Positions 1 through 6,671 of a stretch of 8,943 nucleotides of DNA are shown piece by piece. Below the pieces are notes generated by a model. The model had not been told where the DNA came from and ran no database searches. It saw nothing but the letters and a program-made list of their open reading frames with translations. Source of the DNA: Gemmatimonadota bacterium. GTDB taxonomy: Bacteria > Gemmatimonadota > Gemmatimonadetes > Palauibacterales > Palauibacteraceae. Position 1 is the stretch's first letter, and each line of letters opens with the position of its first letter. Made by a program: the position numbers and the translations under genes. The DNA is taken from assembly GCA_029288095.1 (NCBI GenBank), contig JARFPW010000150.1, positions 1 to 8,943 of the forward strand, given 5' to 3'.

Positions 1-2273
1 GCCGTCTCCGGCTCGCCGAGCGGGTGGAGGCGACCCAGGCAGTGGTCGATCTGGCAGGTGAGGCGGATGCCGCGGCCGAGCGGCTGCAGACGGCGCGGCA
101 GGCCCGGGAGGACCACAACCAGAGGCTCGAAGAAGCGCGGACGGGCCTGCGTGCGGCACGCGACGAAACGAGGTCGCTGCGTGAACGACTATCCTCGCTC
201 GAGGGTGAACATGCATCCGTGTCTGCTCGCGCCGGGGGGCTGGCTGGAATGCTCTCGGCCGGCAACGATCTCCCGCCGATCGTGGCGCGGCTGCAGGCCG
301 ATCGCAAGCGAGTGCCAGGCGTAAGAGGCGTGCTGGCGGAGTACATGGACGTCCCGCCCCACCTGACTCGCGCAGTCGAGGCTCAACTCGGCTCGCTGCT
401 GTTCGGCGTCGTGGTCGACGACTGGCAATCCGTACTGGGCGTTCGCTCGTGGCTTTCAGGCCGTGAAGAGACCGACGGCCTCGTGCTGCTGCCGCTGGAT
501 CCAGGACCCGCCCGGCCCGGAGCCGGCGGAGCGTTGAACGCAGAAGTAGAAGCGCGGGGAGCAGGTGAGAGCTGGATTCGCTCGTTACTCGCCGAAGTTG
601 ATCTGGCGTCCGGTGACTCATTCGTGCCCGGATCGGGAGCCTGGGTGGCGGGGGACGGAAGCGGACGCGATTCACTGGGTGCCGTGCGCCTCGGCCAGCC
701 GTCCGGGAGCAAAGGGATGCTGCGCCGCCGGACTGAGCATCAGGAACTGGAGGCACGTCGTGCGGAGCTGGAGTCGGAGTGCAGTGAACTGCGCGCCGCC
801 CTCGACGGACTGGAAGCCGATGCTCGCATGCTGGCCGAACGCACAGCGTCGCTCGACCGGGAACGGGAGGTCCTCACCAAGACCGAGAGGGAGGCGGAGG
901 CACACAGCGAGACTATACGGGACCGTCTCGCTCGCACCGAGCGCCGCATTGAGGAGCTGGACGAGTGGATCGAAAATCTGGGCGACCCATCCACAGATGG
1001 TCCCGACGCTCCGGACGAGGATGCTGACGGGCTGGCGGAGCTGACAGGACGCCGCGGCAGCCAGGAGGAGGCGCTCGCCAAGCTGGGAGCGGAGTTGATG
1101 GCTGCCACCGGAGTGTGGGAGGCGGAGCGCGACGTCCTGCAGGATCTGCAGCTGCGCATAGCTCGCCGCGAGGCGGAGCACCGGGCTGAGAGCGATCGGG
1201 TCGGCCGTGCCGACGACCTGCTTGCCGAGCTCGGGGAGCGCAGCACGCGGCTCGAGGCAGAGCTCGCCGACCGCCGACGGGTCATCGAGCAGGGTGCCAC
1301 GCAACTGTCGGGCAGCGAGGAAGAACTCGAGGAGCTGTTCGGATTGCGATCAGTGCTCGAGGCCGATGTCCGTGGGCGGATGGAGAAGCTCGATGAGAGG
1401 CGCGAGGAACTGGAGCGCAGGGAGGCGGCGCTCAGGGTATCCCGGGCCGGCGAGCGTGAGGCGTCGGAGCAGCGGCATGCACTGGAACTCGAGAGGACCG
1501 AATTGCACGGGAAGAGCGCCGCAATTCGAGAGCGCATCGAAGTCGAATGGGAACGTTCGCTCGAAGAGTTGCGCCGCGAGGTGGCTGCCCCGCCCGACGG
1601 GAGCATCGATGACTGGGCGGCCGAGCTCCTGGAGGTACGAACGAAGCTTGCGTCTCTCGGTCCGGTCAACATGCTTGCCGCGGCTGAATACGAGGAAGAA
1701 AAGGAACGACTGGACTTTCTGGAGGCCCAGCGCGCAGATCTGATATCGGCGCGTGAGGACCTCCACGATTCGATCCGCCGCATCAACGAGACGGCGTCGG
1801 AAGCGTTCCAGGACGTGTTCACGCAGGTCCGGGCGAACTTCCGTGTCATATTCATCACGTTGTTCGAGGGGGGAGAGGCCGACGTGTGGCTTGAAAGCCC
1901 CGATGATCCTCTCGACTCGGCGATCGAAATCTCGGCGAGTCCGCGGGGGAAGCGGACGCAGCGGATTCACCTGCTGTCGGGCGGCGAGCGCACGCTGACC
2001 GCTCTCGGCCTGTTGTTCGCGATCTACCTGGCCAAGCCGAGCCCGTTCTGCGTAATGGACGAGGTCGACGCCCCGCTGGATGAGTCGAACATCGGTCGGT
2101 TCACGGCCATGCTCGAGCGGTTTAAACGGGACACCCAGTTTCTGGTGATTACGCACAACGCACGGACCATCGAAGTCGCGGATTACATATACGGAGTCAC
2201 GATGCAGGAGCCGGGTGTCAGCACGCTGGTGGCGCTGGACCTGAAGAGTCTTCCGAAGGCGGCCGCCGTGTGA
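1..2273 (+). CDS. smc: Chromosome segregation protein SMC, C-terminal two thirds (5' end outside window)
   Basis: SMC is a dimeric ATPase that organises and helps segregate the chromosome, normally with ScpA and ScpB. The reading frame is open to the left edge, so the N-terminal Walker A head and first coiled coil are missing. Numbering from the in-frame GTG at 24, the hinge lies at about 70-230 (PGVRGVLAEYMDVPPHLTRA, then a glycine-rich second half ending GSKGMLRRR). A long charged coiled coil runs to about 560. The C-terminal head shows the ABC signature LSGGERTLTAL (from 651), Walker B FCVMDEVDAPLDE (from 675) and the H-loop VITHN with H711. The GTG at 24 is internal, not the true start; coding begins upstream of base 1. 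The stop TGA overlaps the next gene by four bases. The second half of the hinge looks divergent. The SMC call is very secure. Confidence 0.97.
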   Translation, partial: RLRLAERVEATQAVVDLAGEADAAAERLQTARQAREDHNQRLEEARTGLRAARDETRSLRERLSSLEGEHASVSARAGGLAGMLSAGNDLPPIVARLQADRKRVPGVRGVLAEYMDVPPHLTRAVEAQLGSLLFGVVVDDWQSVLGVRSWLSGREETDGLVLLPLDPGPARPGAGGALNAEVEARGAGESWIRSLLAEVDLASGDSFVPGSGAWVAGDGSGRDSLGAVRLGQPSGSKGMLRRRTEHQELEARRAELESECSELRAALDGLEADARMLAERTASLDREREVLTKTEREAEAHSETIRDRLARTERRIEELDEWIENLGDPSTDGPDAPDEDADGLAELTGRRGSQEEALAKLGAELMAATGVWEAERDVLQDLQLRIARREAEHRAESDRVGRADDLLAELGERSTRLEAELADRRRVIEQGATQLSGSEEELEELFGLRSVLEADVRGRMEKLDERREELERREAALRVSRAGEREASEQRHALELERTELHGKSAAIRERIEVEWERSLEELRREVAAPPDGSIDDWAAELLEVRTKLASLGPVNMLAAAEYEEEKERLDFLEAQRADLISAREDLHDSIRRINETASEAFQDVFTQVRANFRVIFITLFEGGEADVWLESPDDPLDSAIEISASPRGKRTQRIHLLSGGERTLTALGLLFAIYLAKPSPFCVMDEVDAPLDESNIGRFTAMLERFKRDTQFLVITHNARTIEVADYIYGVTMQEPGVSTLVALDLKSLPKAAAV

Positions 2274-3067
2274 GTGCCCGGTTCACGGTTGTTGGCTGCG
2301 GCACTGTCGTGCCCGAGGCTGCAACCGGGGGCTCGTCGTACCTTCTGGAGAGCGGTTCCGTGTCGGCTCTGCTCGATTGCGGCCCCGGCACCGTGCGAAC
2401 GCTGGCCGTTCTGGGCATCGATTGGGCGGGTATCACCGACATTCTGCTGACCCACTTTCACACAGACCACGTGGGCGGTCTGCCCGGGCTCCTGTTCTCG
2501 CTGACACATGGGCTGCTCCCCGATCGTCGGACCCGGCCCCTGACGGTTTGGGGCCCTCCTGGAACACGCTCGATGTTCCGCCGTCTGGCCGATGCCCTCG
2601 GCCCTTACATGGTCGATCCCGGCTTCCCCCTTGAGATTTCGGAAATCAAGCCGGGAAGCAGCCACACGATTCGAGACGACGTGTTGCTCACCACGACCTC
2701 GACGCCTCATACGGAAGAGAGCCAGGCACTCAGGCTCGAAGGAGAAGGCGTGTCCGTGGTGTATACCGGAGACAGCGGACCGGCGGTCGAACTCGGCGCT
2801 TTCGCTGCCGGTTGCGATCTGTTCGTGTGCGAGTGCTCACTTCCCGACGAACTGGTTGGCGCCAATCACCTGTCTCCCCGAACGACGGCGAAGTTCGCGA
2901 CCGAAGCGTCCGCCGGCCTGCTGCTGCTCACTCACGTCTACCCGCAATTCCGCGCTGCCGCCGACGTCGTTGCACTGGTGCGAGCCGCCGGATTCGGTGG
3001 ACGTACGGAGTTGGCGTCCGAGGGTTGGAGTCACGCACTCCCGACAGGTGAGGCGGGGGCGGCTTGA
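2270..3067 (+). CDS. MBL-fold metal-dependent hydrolase, RNase Z/arylsulfatase-like
   Basis: A 265-residue cytoplasmic protein of the metallo-beta-lactamase superfamily. The metal-binding motif THFHTDHVGG is at 61-70 (H62, H64, D66, H67). Further likely ligands are H147 (TPHTEES), D168 in VVYTGDSG, and H222 in LLLTHVYPQ. WGPPGT at 94-99 and HLSPRTTAKFA near 200 are typical of the RNase Z (ElaC)/arylsulfatase-like branch. RNase Z cleaves tRNA 3' trailers, but this protein is shorter than typical RNase Z and I could not pick out the tRNA-binding exosite arm. The substrate is therefore open: tRNA, a phosphodiester or another ester. The GTG start shares GTGA with the smc stop, so translation is probably coupled. 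The family call is strong; the exact function is uncertain. Confidence 0.9.
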   Translation: MSARFTVVGCGTVVPEAATGGSSYLLESGSVSALLDCGPGTVRTLAVLGIDWAGITDILLTHFHTDHVGGLPGLLFSLTHGLLPDRRTRPLTVWGPPGTRSMFRRLADALGPYMVDPGFPLEISEIKPGSSHTIRDDVLLTTTSTPHTEESQALRLEGEGVSVVYTGDSGPAVELGAFAAGCDLFVCECSLPDELVGANHLSPRTTAKFATEASAGLLLLTHVYPQFRAAADVVALVRAAGFGGRTELASEGWSHALPTGEAGAA

Positions 3068-3099
3068 TCGCGCGATGACGTGGCTTGCCTCCCATAGGC

Positions 3100-3459
3100 A
3101 TGAAAGACTCGGGACGTTGGGGGGAGGAGTTGGCTGCGGCCCACCTGCGCAGCGCCGGTTGCCGGATCCTCGCGAGAAACTGGCGGGCAGGACGATACGA
3201 AATTGACCTCGTCGTTCGCGATGGCTCGGCGATCGCCTTCGTGGAGGTCAAGACCCGGTCGCCGGGGCCACAGGACCCGCTGGAGGCCATCGACCGGCGC
3301 AAGCGACGCAATCTCCGAATCGCCGCCGCGCGGTGGATTGCCACGAGCGCCGAGAGGGCCGAGGAATACCGCTTCGACGCCGTAGCTGTCCGGCGCTTGG
3401 CCGGCCGTTCGCCCGAGGTCGAGCACATCCGTGCAGCGTTCAGTGCAGACGATGTGTAG
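3100..3459 (+). CDS. yraN: YraN/UPF0102 family nuclease-like protein
   Basis: A 119-residue protein with the UPF0102 layout: GRWGEELAAAHLRSAG near the N terminus, RNWRAGRYEIDLVVRDG, then AIAFVEVKTRSP. The residues D36, E49 and K51 form a PD-(D/E)xK nuclease-type core related to Holliday-junction resolvases. Cellular activity is poorly defined for the family, which is often near rnhB, dnaX or DprA-type DNA genes. Most relatives have G-E-I-D where this protein has Y-E-I-D. I chose ATG 3100 because it gives the usual family N terminus. An in-frame TTG at 3085 would add five residues. Neither start has a convincing ribosome binding site. A gap of 32 bases separates it from the MBL gene, so co-transcription with smc is likely. 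Confidence 0.88.
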   Translation: MKDSGRWGEELAAAHLRSAGCRILARNWRAGRYEIDLVVRDGSAIAFVEVKTRSPGPQDPLEAIDRRKRRNLRIAAARWIATSAERAEEYRFDAVAVRRLAGRSPEVEHIRAAFSADDV

Positions 3460-3474
3460 GGGACCGCGAGTTCG

Positions 3475-3503
3475 TTGACCGCGCACTCTGTGGCGCCTAG
3501 GTT
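3475..3503 (+). promoter_or_regulatory. Sigma70-type promoter for the SRP RNA
   Basis: A -35 element TTGACC (3475-3480) is separated by 17 bases from a -10 element TAGGTT (3498-3503), which keeps the key T1, A2 and T6 positions. The expected transcription start, about seven bases downstream, falls at 3510-3511. That is exactly where the SRP RNA closing stem begins. The positional match supports the call more than the imperfect -10 does. Confidence 0.7.
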
Positions 3504-3510
3504 TTCCTCG

Positions 3511-3603
3511 CCCCAGGCCCGTGGGGCTGGAGCTAACGAACCCCGTCAGGACCGTGAAGGTAGCAGCGGTAAGTTCGTGAAGGTCGCCACGGCTCGCCTG
3601 GGG
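3511..3603 (+). ncRNA. ffs: Bacterial small SRP RNA (4.5S RNA)
   Basis: This is the RNA scaffold of the signal recognition particle, which binds Ffh and docks ribosomes translating membrane proteins to FtsY. The conserved domain IV core is visible at 3545-3569, reading GTCAGGACC, a loop, then GGTAGCAGCGG. It is nested in one long hairpin: CCCCAGGC (3511-3518) pairs with GCCTGGGG (3596-3603), CCGTGG (3519-3524) with CCACGG (3587-3592), ACGAAC (3536-3541) with GTTCGT (3573-3578), CCG (3543-3545) with CGG (3567-3569), and ACC (3551-3553) with GGT (3559-3561). The length of about 93 bases fits the small bacterial type without an Alu domain. The apical loop reads GTGAA, five bases instead of the usual four. 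The position directly before dnaX matches Bacillus subtilis scr. Exact ends are inferred from the stem. Confidence 0.93.
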
Positions 3604-3680
3604 TTTCGCGCGTAAAACTCGCTTCCGACACGCGTCCCGGCCGCTTTCCCCCGACCACACCGATCGGTAGCTTGGCCGGC
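3604..3680 (+). other. Spacer between SRP RNA and dnaX
   Basis: This 77-base spacer has no clear gene. Only a short T run (TTT) follows the SRP stem, and I see no strong separate terminator hairpin. The nearest candidate pairs CGCGT (3609-3613) with ACGCG (3630-3634) over a 16-base loop and lacks a T tract. No good Shine-Dalgarno sequence precedes dnaX. Readthrough from the SRP promoter into dnaX, with RNA processing, is possible. Confidence 0.4.
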
Positions 3681-5390
3681 ATGTATCGCACGGCTCTCGC
3701 ACGCAGTCACCGTCCCCGACGATTCGCAGAACTCGTGGGCCAGGACCATGTCGCCTCGACCCTGCGGGGCGCCGTTGAGTCTGGTCGGGTGGGGCACGCT
3801 TACCTGTTTTGCGGCTCCCGAGGAATCGGTAAGACGACCGCCGCCCGGGTTCTGGCGATGGCGCTCAACTGCCCCGACCAGGCGGGCGGTGAGCCGTGTG
3901 GCGTCTGCGAGTCCTGCGAGAGTATCTGGGCCGGTCGTACGGCCCTCGACGTCGTCGAAATCGATGCCGCCAGCAACCGGGGAGTCGACGACGCCCGGGA
4001 CCTGCGCGAGCGAGCGATGTATGCCCCGTCGGATGAATCCCGCTACAAGGTGTATATCGTCGACGAGGCGCACATGCTCACGCGCGAGGCGTGGAATGCG
4101 CTGCTCAAGACTCTGGAAGAGCCTCCGCCCCGTGTGATCTTCGTGTTTGCGACCACCGAGCCGGGCAAGATTCGCCAGACGGCGGCACCTGTGTTGTCAC
4201 GGTGCCAACGCTTCGACTTCCGCCGCGTCTCGGTTGCGGACCTGGTGACGCGACTGCGCGAAGTACTCGCACGGGAGGGCGTCGAAGCTGACGAGTCTGC
4301 CCTCCTGCCGATAGCTCGACGGGCGGAAGGTGGGGTCCGGGACGCGCTGTCATTGCTGGATCAGGTGTTGTCGTTTTCCGGTGCCCGGGTCGAGACGGAT
4401 GATGTGCGGCGGATGCTCGGGCTCGTTGCCGACGAGAAGTACCTCGAGATCACGCGTCTGATTTCAGAGGGAAATCGGGCGGCTGTGTTCCCGTTCGTGC
4501 AGGAGCTGATCGACGAAGGGTACGACCTGGCCGAATTCGTTCGCGGGCTCGGCGAGGCGTGGCGGGTGCTCCTCGGGTTGAAGATGGACCCGGAGGGTGC
4601 TGCGACGGACCTGCCCGAATCGGCACGATCCGCATTCTCGGCAGCTGCATCGGGGTTTCTGGAGGAGGACCTGATCCGGTATCTGATGGCGACAGTGGAC
4701 TTCGAGGCGTCGGGTCGTTTTCGACGCAGCACCCAGCCGCGGATCCAGCTCGAGGCGCTGCTGCTCCGGTTGGCAAGCATGACCAGCTTCGTGGAGTTTG
4801 CCGAATTGATAGAAGCTATCGAGTCGGGGGCTCAGTCGGGTTCGCCTGGTGCGATCGTCGATCGCGACCCGAAGCCGCCGGCCGTCAGCAAACCCGTGGT
4901 ACCAACCGAGAAGCCGACTGCCCCGGCGGCGGAGCCCGCGCGGAAGCCGCCGGCGGACGAGCGGCCGCAGGCCGACGAACCCTCGCCGGATACCGGGGCC
5001 CCGGCGGAAGAGGGAGACGCGCGTCTCGCCTGGCACGAGACCATCGCCGCGCTTCGGGGCAGGGGATTGGGCGCCGAGGCCATAGCACTCAGTGGCGCGG
5101 CAATTGACGGGACGCCGGAAGGCCTCGTGAGAGCCCGTGTAGTCCCGGGCCTGGTTGAGGAGGTCCGCGCGTTCGTCGATGATCCGGTGCGGTCCGGGAC
5201 CTTTCGTCGCGAACTGGCGCGCCGTATCGGCAAGCTACCCGACGAATTGACGCTGCAGGTCGAGTCCGCGCAGCGGCCGGAGCGCCTGACCGCCGCGGCT
5301 GCGCAGCGGCAGCGCCTGGAGAGCATGATGGAGGCGGACCCGAACCTGCGCGACGCGGTACAAACACTTGACCTTGAGCTGAAGGACTAG
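3681..5390 (+). CDS. dnaX: DNA polymerase III subunit gamma/tau (clamp loader ATPase)
   Basis: This AAA+ subunit loads the sliding clamp and ties the polymerases to the replisome. Counting from ATG 3681 (569 residues), the N terminus is ALARSHRPRRFAELVGQDHV, Walker A is GSRGIGKT (45-52), and a four-cysteine zinc site uses C64, C73, C76 and C79. Walker B VYIVDEAH is at 124-131, then FATTEP (sensor 1) and LSRCQRFDF with the arginine finger. GGVRDALSLLDQ gives the sensor 2 region, and the clamp-loader collar follows. A proline- and alanine-rich linker at about 384-447 leads to a tau-type C-terminal domain. No A- or T-rich slippery run is visible at the linker, so a frameshifted gamma form seems unlikely. 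A TTG at 3672 would add three residues, but ATG fits the family better. Upstream ribosome binding signals are weak. Confidence 0.97.
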   Translation: MYRTALARSHRPRRFAELVGQDHVASTLRGAVESGRVGHAYLFCGSRGIGKTTAARVLAMALNCPDQAGGEPCGVCESCESIWAGRTALDVVEIDAASNRGVDDARDLRERAMYAPSDESRYKVYIVDEAHMLTREAWNALLKTLEEPPPRVIFVFATTEPGKIRQTAAPVLSRCQRFDFRRVSVADLVTRLREVLAREGVEADESALLPIARRAEGGVRDALSLLDQVLSFSGARVETDDVRRMLGLVADEKYLEITRLISEGNRAAVFPFVQELIDEGYDLAEFVRGLGEAWRVLLGLKMDPEGAATDLPESARSAFSAAASGFLEEDLIRYLMATVDFEASGRFRRSTQPRIQLEALLLRLASMTSFVEFAELIEAIESGAQSGSPGAIVDRDPKPPAVSKPVVPTEKPTAPAAEPARKPPADERPQADEPSPDTGAPAEEGDARLAWHETIAALRGRGLGAEAIALSGAAIDGTPEGLVRARVVPGLVEEVRAFVDDPVRSGTFRRELARRIGKLPDELTLQVESAQRPERLTAAAAQRQRLESMMEADPNLRDAVQTLDLELKD

Positions 5391-5393
5391 GAG
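5389..5393 (+). promoter_or_regulatory. Ribosome binding site setting the TTG start of ybaB
   Basis: AGGAG overlaps the dnaX stop codon (TAGGAG) and sits six bases before TTG 5400. This supports the unusual TTG as the ybaB start and hints that ybaB translation is linked to ribosomes finishing dnaX. Confidence 0.7.
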
Positions 5394-5399
5394 ACGTAC

Positions 5400-5732
5400 T
5401 TGGACATCAAGAATCTCCAGCAGATCATGCAGCTGTCCACGCAGCTTCAGTCGCGTATGGCGGAAGTGCAGGAGCGCCTGGAGCGTCAGACGCACGCGGT
5501 GACCAGTGGCGGCGGACTCGTGGAAGCGACTGTAGACGGCAAGGGGACCATGGTCGGGGTACGCATCGATCCCGCCGCGGTAGATCCCGCCGATGTGGAA
5601 ATGCTCGAGGATCTGGTCCTGGCCGCCGTCTCGCAGGCGCAGAAGCGGGCACGTGAAGCGATGGAGGCCGAGATGAGGCAGGCGACTGGGGGCATGCCGC
5701 TTCCCGGGCTCGGATCGTTGTTCGGAAGCTGA
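5400..5732 (+). CDS. ybaB: YbaB/EbfC family nucleoid-associated DNA-binding protein
   Basis: A 110-residue DNA-binding protein of the YbaB/EbfC family. These proteins dimerise through a tweezer-like alpha/beta fold and coat DNA. The N-terminal helix has the family pattern NLQQIMQLSTQLQSRMAEVQ. A beta region follows, GGGLVEATVDGKGTMVGVRI (about 38-57). The C-terminal helix runs through DLVLAAVSQAQKRAREAMEA, and the tail GGMPLPGLGSLFGS is typical. The length matches the family. The start is TTG, supported by an AGGAG six bases upstream; no better start exists because the conserved helix begins at once. It lies between dnaX and recR, its usual place in many bacteria, nine bases after dnaX and three bases before recR. 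Confidence 0.95.
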   Translation: MDIKNLQQIMQLSTQLQSRMAEVQERLERQTHAVTSGGGLVEATVDGKGTMVGVRIDPAAVDPADVEMLEDLVLAAVSQAQKRAREAMEAEMRQATGGMPLPGLGSLFGS

Positions 5733-5735
5733 GGC

Positions 5736-6323
5736 ATGTCGGCGATAGATGATCTGATTCAGGAGTTCAGTCGTCTCCCCGGGGTCGGTCGCAAAACGGC
5801 CCAACGGCTGACGTACTATCTGCTGAAAGGGTCCCAGGAGGATTCGCGGCGTCTAGCGCGCTCGATTGACAGGGTCGTGGACGAGGTCAAGGCGTGCTCC
5901 GTGTGCGGTAACCTGACGAGCGATGAGCCGTGCGAATTCTGCCGCAGCAGCAGCCGGGACACGGCGGAACTCTGTGTCGTTGAAGAGGCGTCCGACATCG
6001 CGGCGATCGAGGGATCCGGTCGTTTCCGGGGGCGGTACCACGTGCTCGGGGGCCGATTGTCGCCACTTGATGGCATCGGACCGGAGGAACTGAGTATGGC
6101 CGCTCTGATGCGACGGTTGGAGAACGGAGTGCGCGAACTGATCATCGCGACGAACCCGAGTGTTGAAGGAGAAGCGACGGCGGCTTTCATTCATCGTATG
6201 GCGTCCGGGCTGCCGGACCTCCGGGTTACACGGCTCGCCCGCGGTCTACCAGTTGGAGGTGACCTCGAGTATGCCGACGGCGTCACGATTGCAGAGGCAT
6301 TCTCGGGCCGCAGGGAGATGTAG
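5736..6323 (+). CDS. recR: Recombination mediator protein RecR
   Basis: RecR works with RecO (and RecF) to load RecA at single-strand gaps during recombinational repair. All family parts are visible in 195 residues: a helix-hairpin-helix at the N terminus (FSRLPGVGRKTAQRLTYYLL, 11-30), a zinc finger with C54, C57, C66 and C69, and a Toprim domain from about 78 (LCVVEEASDIAAIE with E84, then ATNPSVEGEAT at 138-148). The C-terminal segment ARGLPVGGDLEYADGVTIAE carries the Walker B-like motif. The length matches the usual 195-200. ATG 5736 lies three bases after the ybaB stop with GGAAG (5724-5728) as a plausible ribosome binding site. The stop TAG directly abuts the next start. No residue appears missing. 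Confidence 0.98.
   Translation: MSAIDDLIQEFSRLPGVGRKTAQRLTYYLLKGSQEDSRRLARSIDRVVDEVKACSVCGNLTSDEPCEFCRSSSRDTAELCVVEEASDIAAIEGSGRFRGRYHVLGGRLSPLDGIGPEELSMAALMRRLENGVRELIIATNPSVEGEATAAFIHRMASGLPDLRVTRLARGLPVGGDLEYADGVTIAEAFSGRREM
6312..6317 (+). promoter_or_regulatory. Ribosome binding site inside the recR end, for the 6324 gene
   Basis: AGGGAG within the last recR codons lies six bases before ATG 6324. It is one of the better Shine-Dalgarno matches in the window. It supports real translation of the small membrane protein and its co-expression with recR. Confidence 0.65.
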
Positions 6324-6668
6324 ATGCCAGACAACGTGGTCATCGTAAGGGATGAGTCTGACGAGTTGGTCGGCCGTCTCATCAAGATCGGACTCGGTGC
6401 GCTACTTGGCGCGGCCGTGCTCGGAGTCGTCGGCGTCTACCTGGCGCGCGATCAGATGGCCCGGCACCAGCGCGAGCTGTTCAGCCCGCAGCCGCTCCGG
6501 CGCCTCGCGGCCCTCGGGTACCTGAAGGGTCAACCCGCTGTCGACAACGTTCTGCTTCTGAGGGATTATCTCGCGTGGGAGGAGCGACCGCTGTTGCGCA
6601 AACGTGCCGCCGGGATCCTGGCGGCAATGGAGAGCGATCTCGCAGCTGAGACGGCCGAAGGGGCCTGA
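6324..6668 (+). CDS. Small single-pass membrane protein, unknown function
   Basis: I do not recognise this 114-residue protein. It has a charged N terminus (MPDNVVIVRDESDELVGRLI) and one clear hydrophobic segment at about 20-40, rich in Gly, Ala, Leu and Val. A basic stretch follows, ARDQMARHQR. The remaining 60 or so residues look helical, with LRRLAALGYLKGQ and RPLLRKRAAGILAAME reminiscent of a HEAT-like helix pair. There is no signal peptidase site or lipobox, so it is probably an anchored inner-membrane protein. Positive charges are denser after the segment, which weakly favours a cytoplasmic C-terminal part. ATG abuts the recR stop and has a good ribosome binding site. The GTPase gene starts three bases after its stop, in the slot where some genomes carry the roadblock partner mglB. 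It shows no visible roadblock fold. A role with the GTPase is inference. Confidence 0.82.
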   Translation: MPDNVVIVRDESDELVGRLIKIGLGALLGAAVLGVVGVYLARDQMARHQRELFSPQPLRRLAALGYLKGQPAVDNVLLLRDYLAWEERPLLRKRAAGILAAMESDLAAETAEGA

Positions 6669-6671
6669 TCC

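Noticed and set aside
740..1858. Long reverse-strand open frame (372 codons) opposite smc
   Set aside because: It is Ser/Arg-rich low-complexity antisense of the coiled-coil codons, typical of GC-rich shadow frames, with no recognisable domain.
3087..3099. Tiny inverted repeat GCCT-CCCAT-AGGC just before the yraN ATG
   Set aside because: A four-base stem is expected by chance at this GC content.
3609..3634. Possible terminator hairpin after the SRP RNA (CGCGT...ACGCG)
   Set aside because: Five base pairs over a 16-base loop and no T tract; too weak to call.
3645..3673. Possible dnaX promoter (TTTCCC, 17 bases, TAGCTT)
   Set aside because: The -35 match is poor, and the -10 lies almost at the start codon, so transcription would begin at about 3680, at the dnaX start codon itself. 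Not supported enough to list.
3031..3702. Reverse-strand open frame across yraN and the SRP RNA
   Set aside because: It covers a clear yraN gene and a structured RNA on the opposite strand and shows no family motif.
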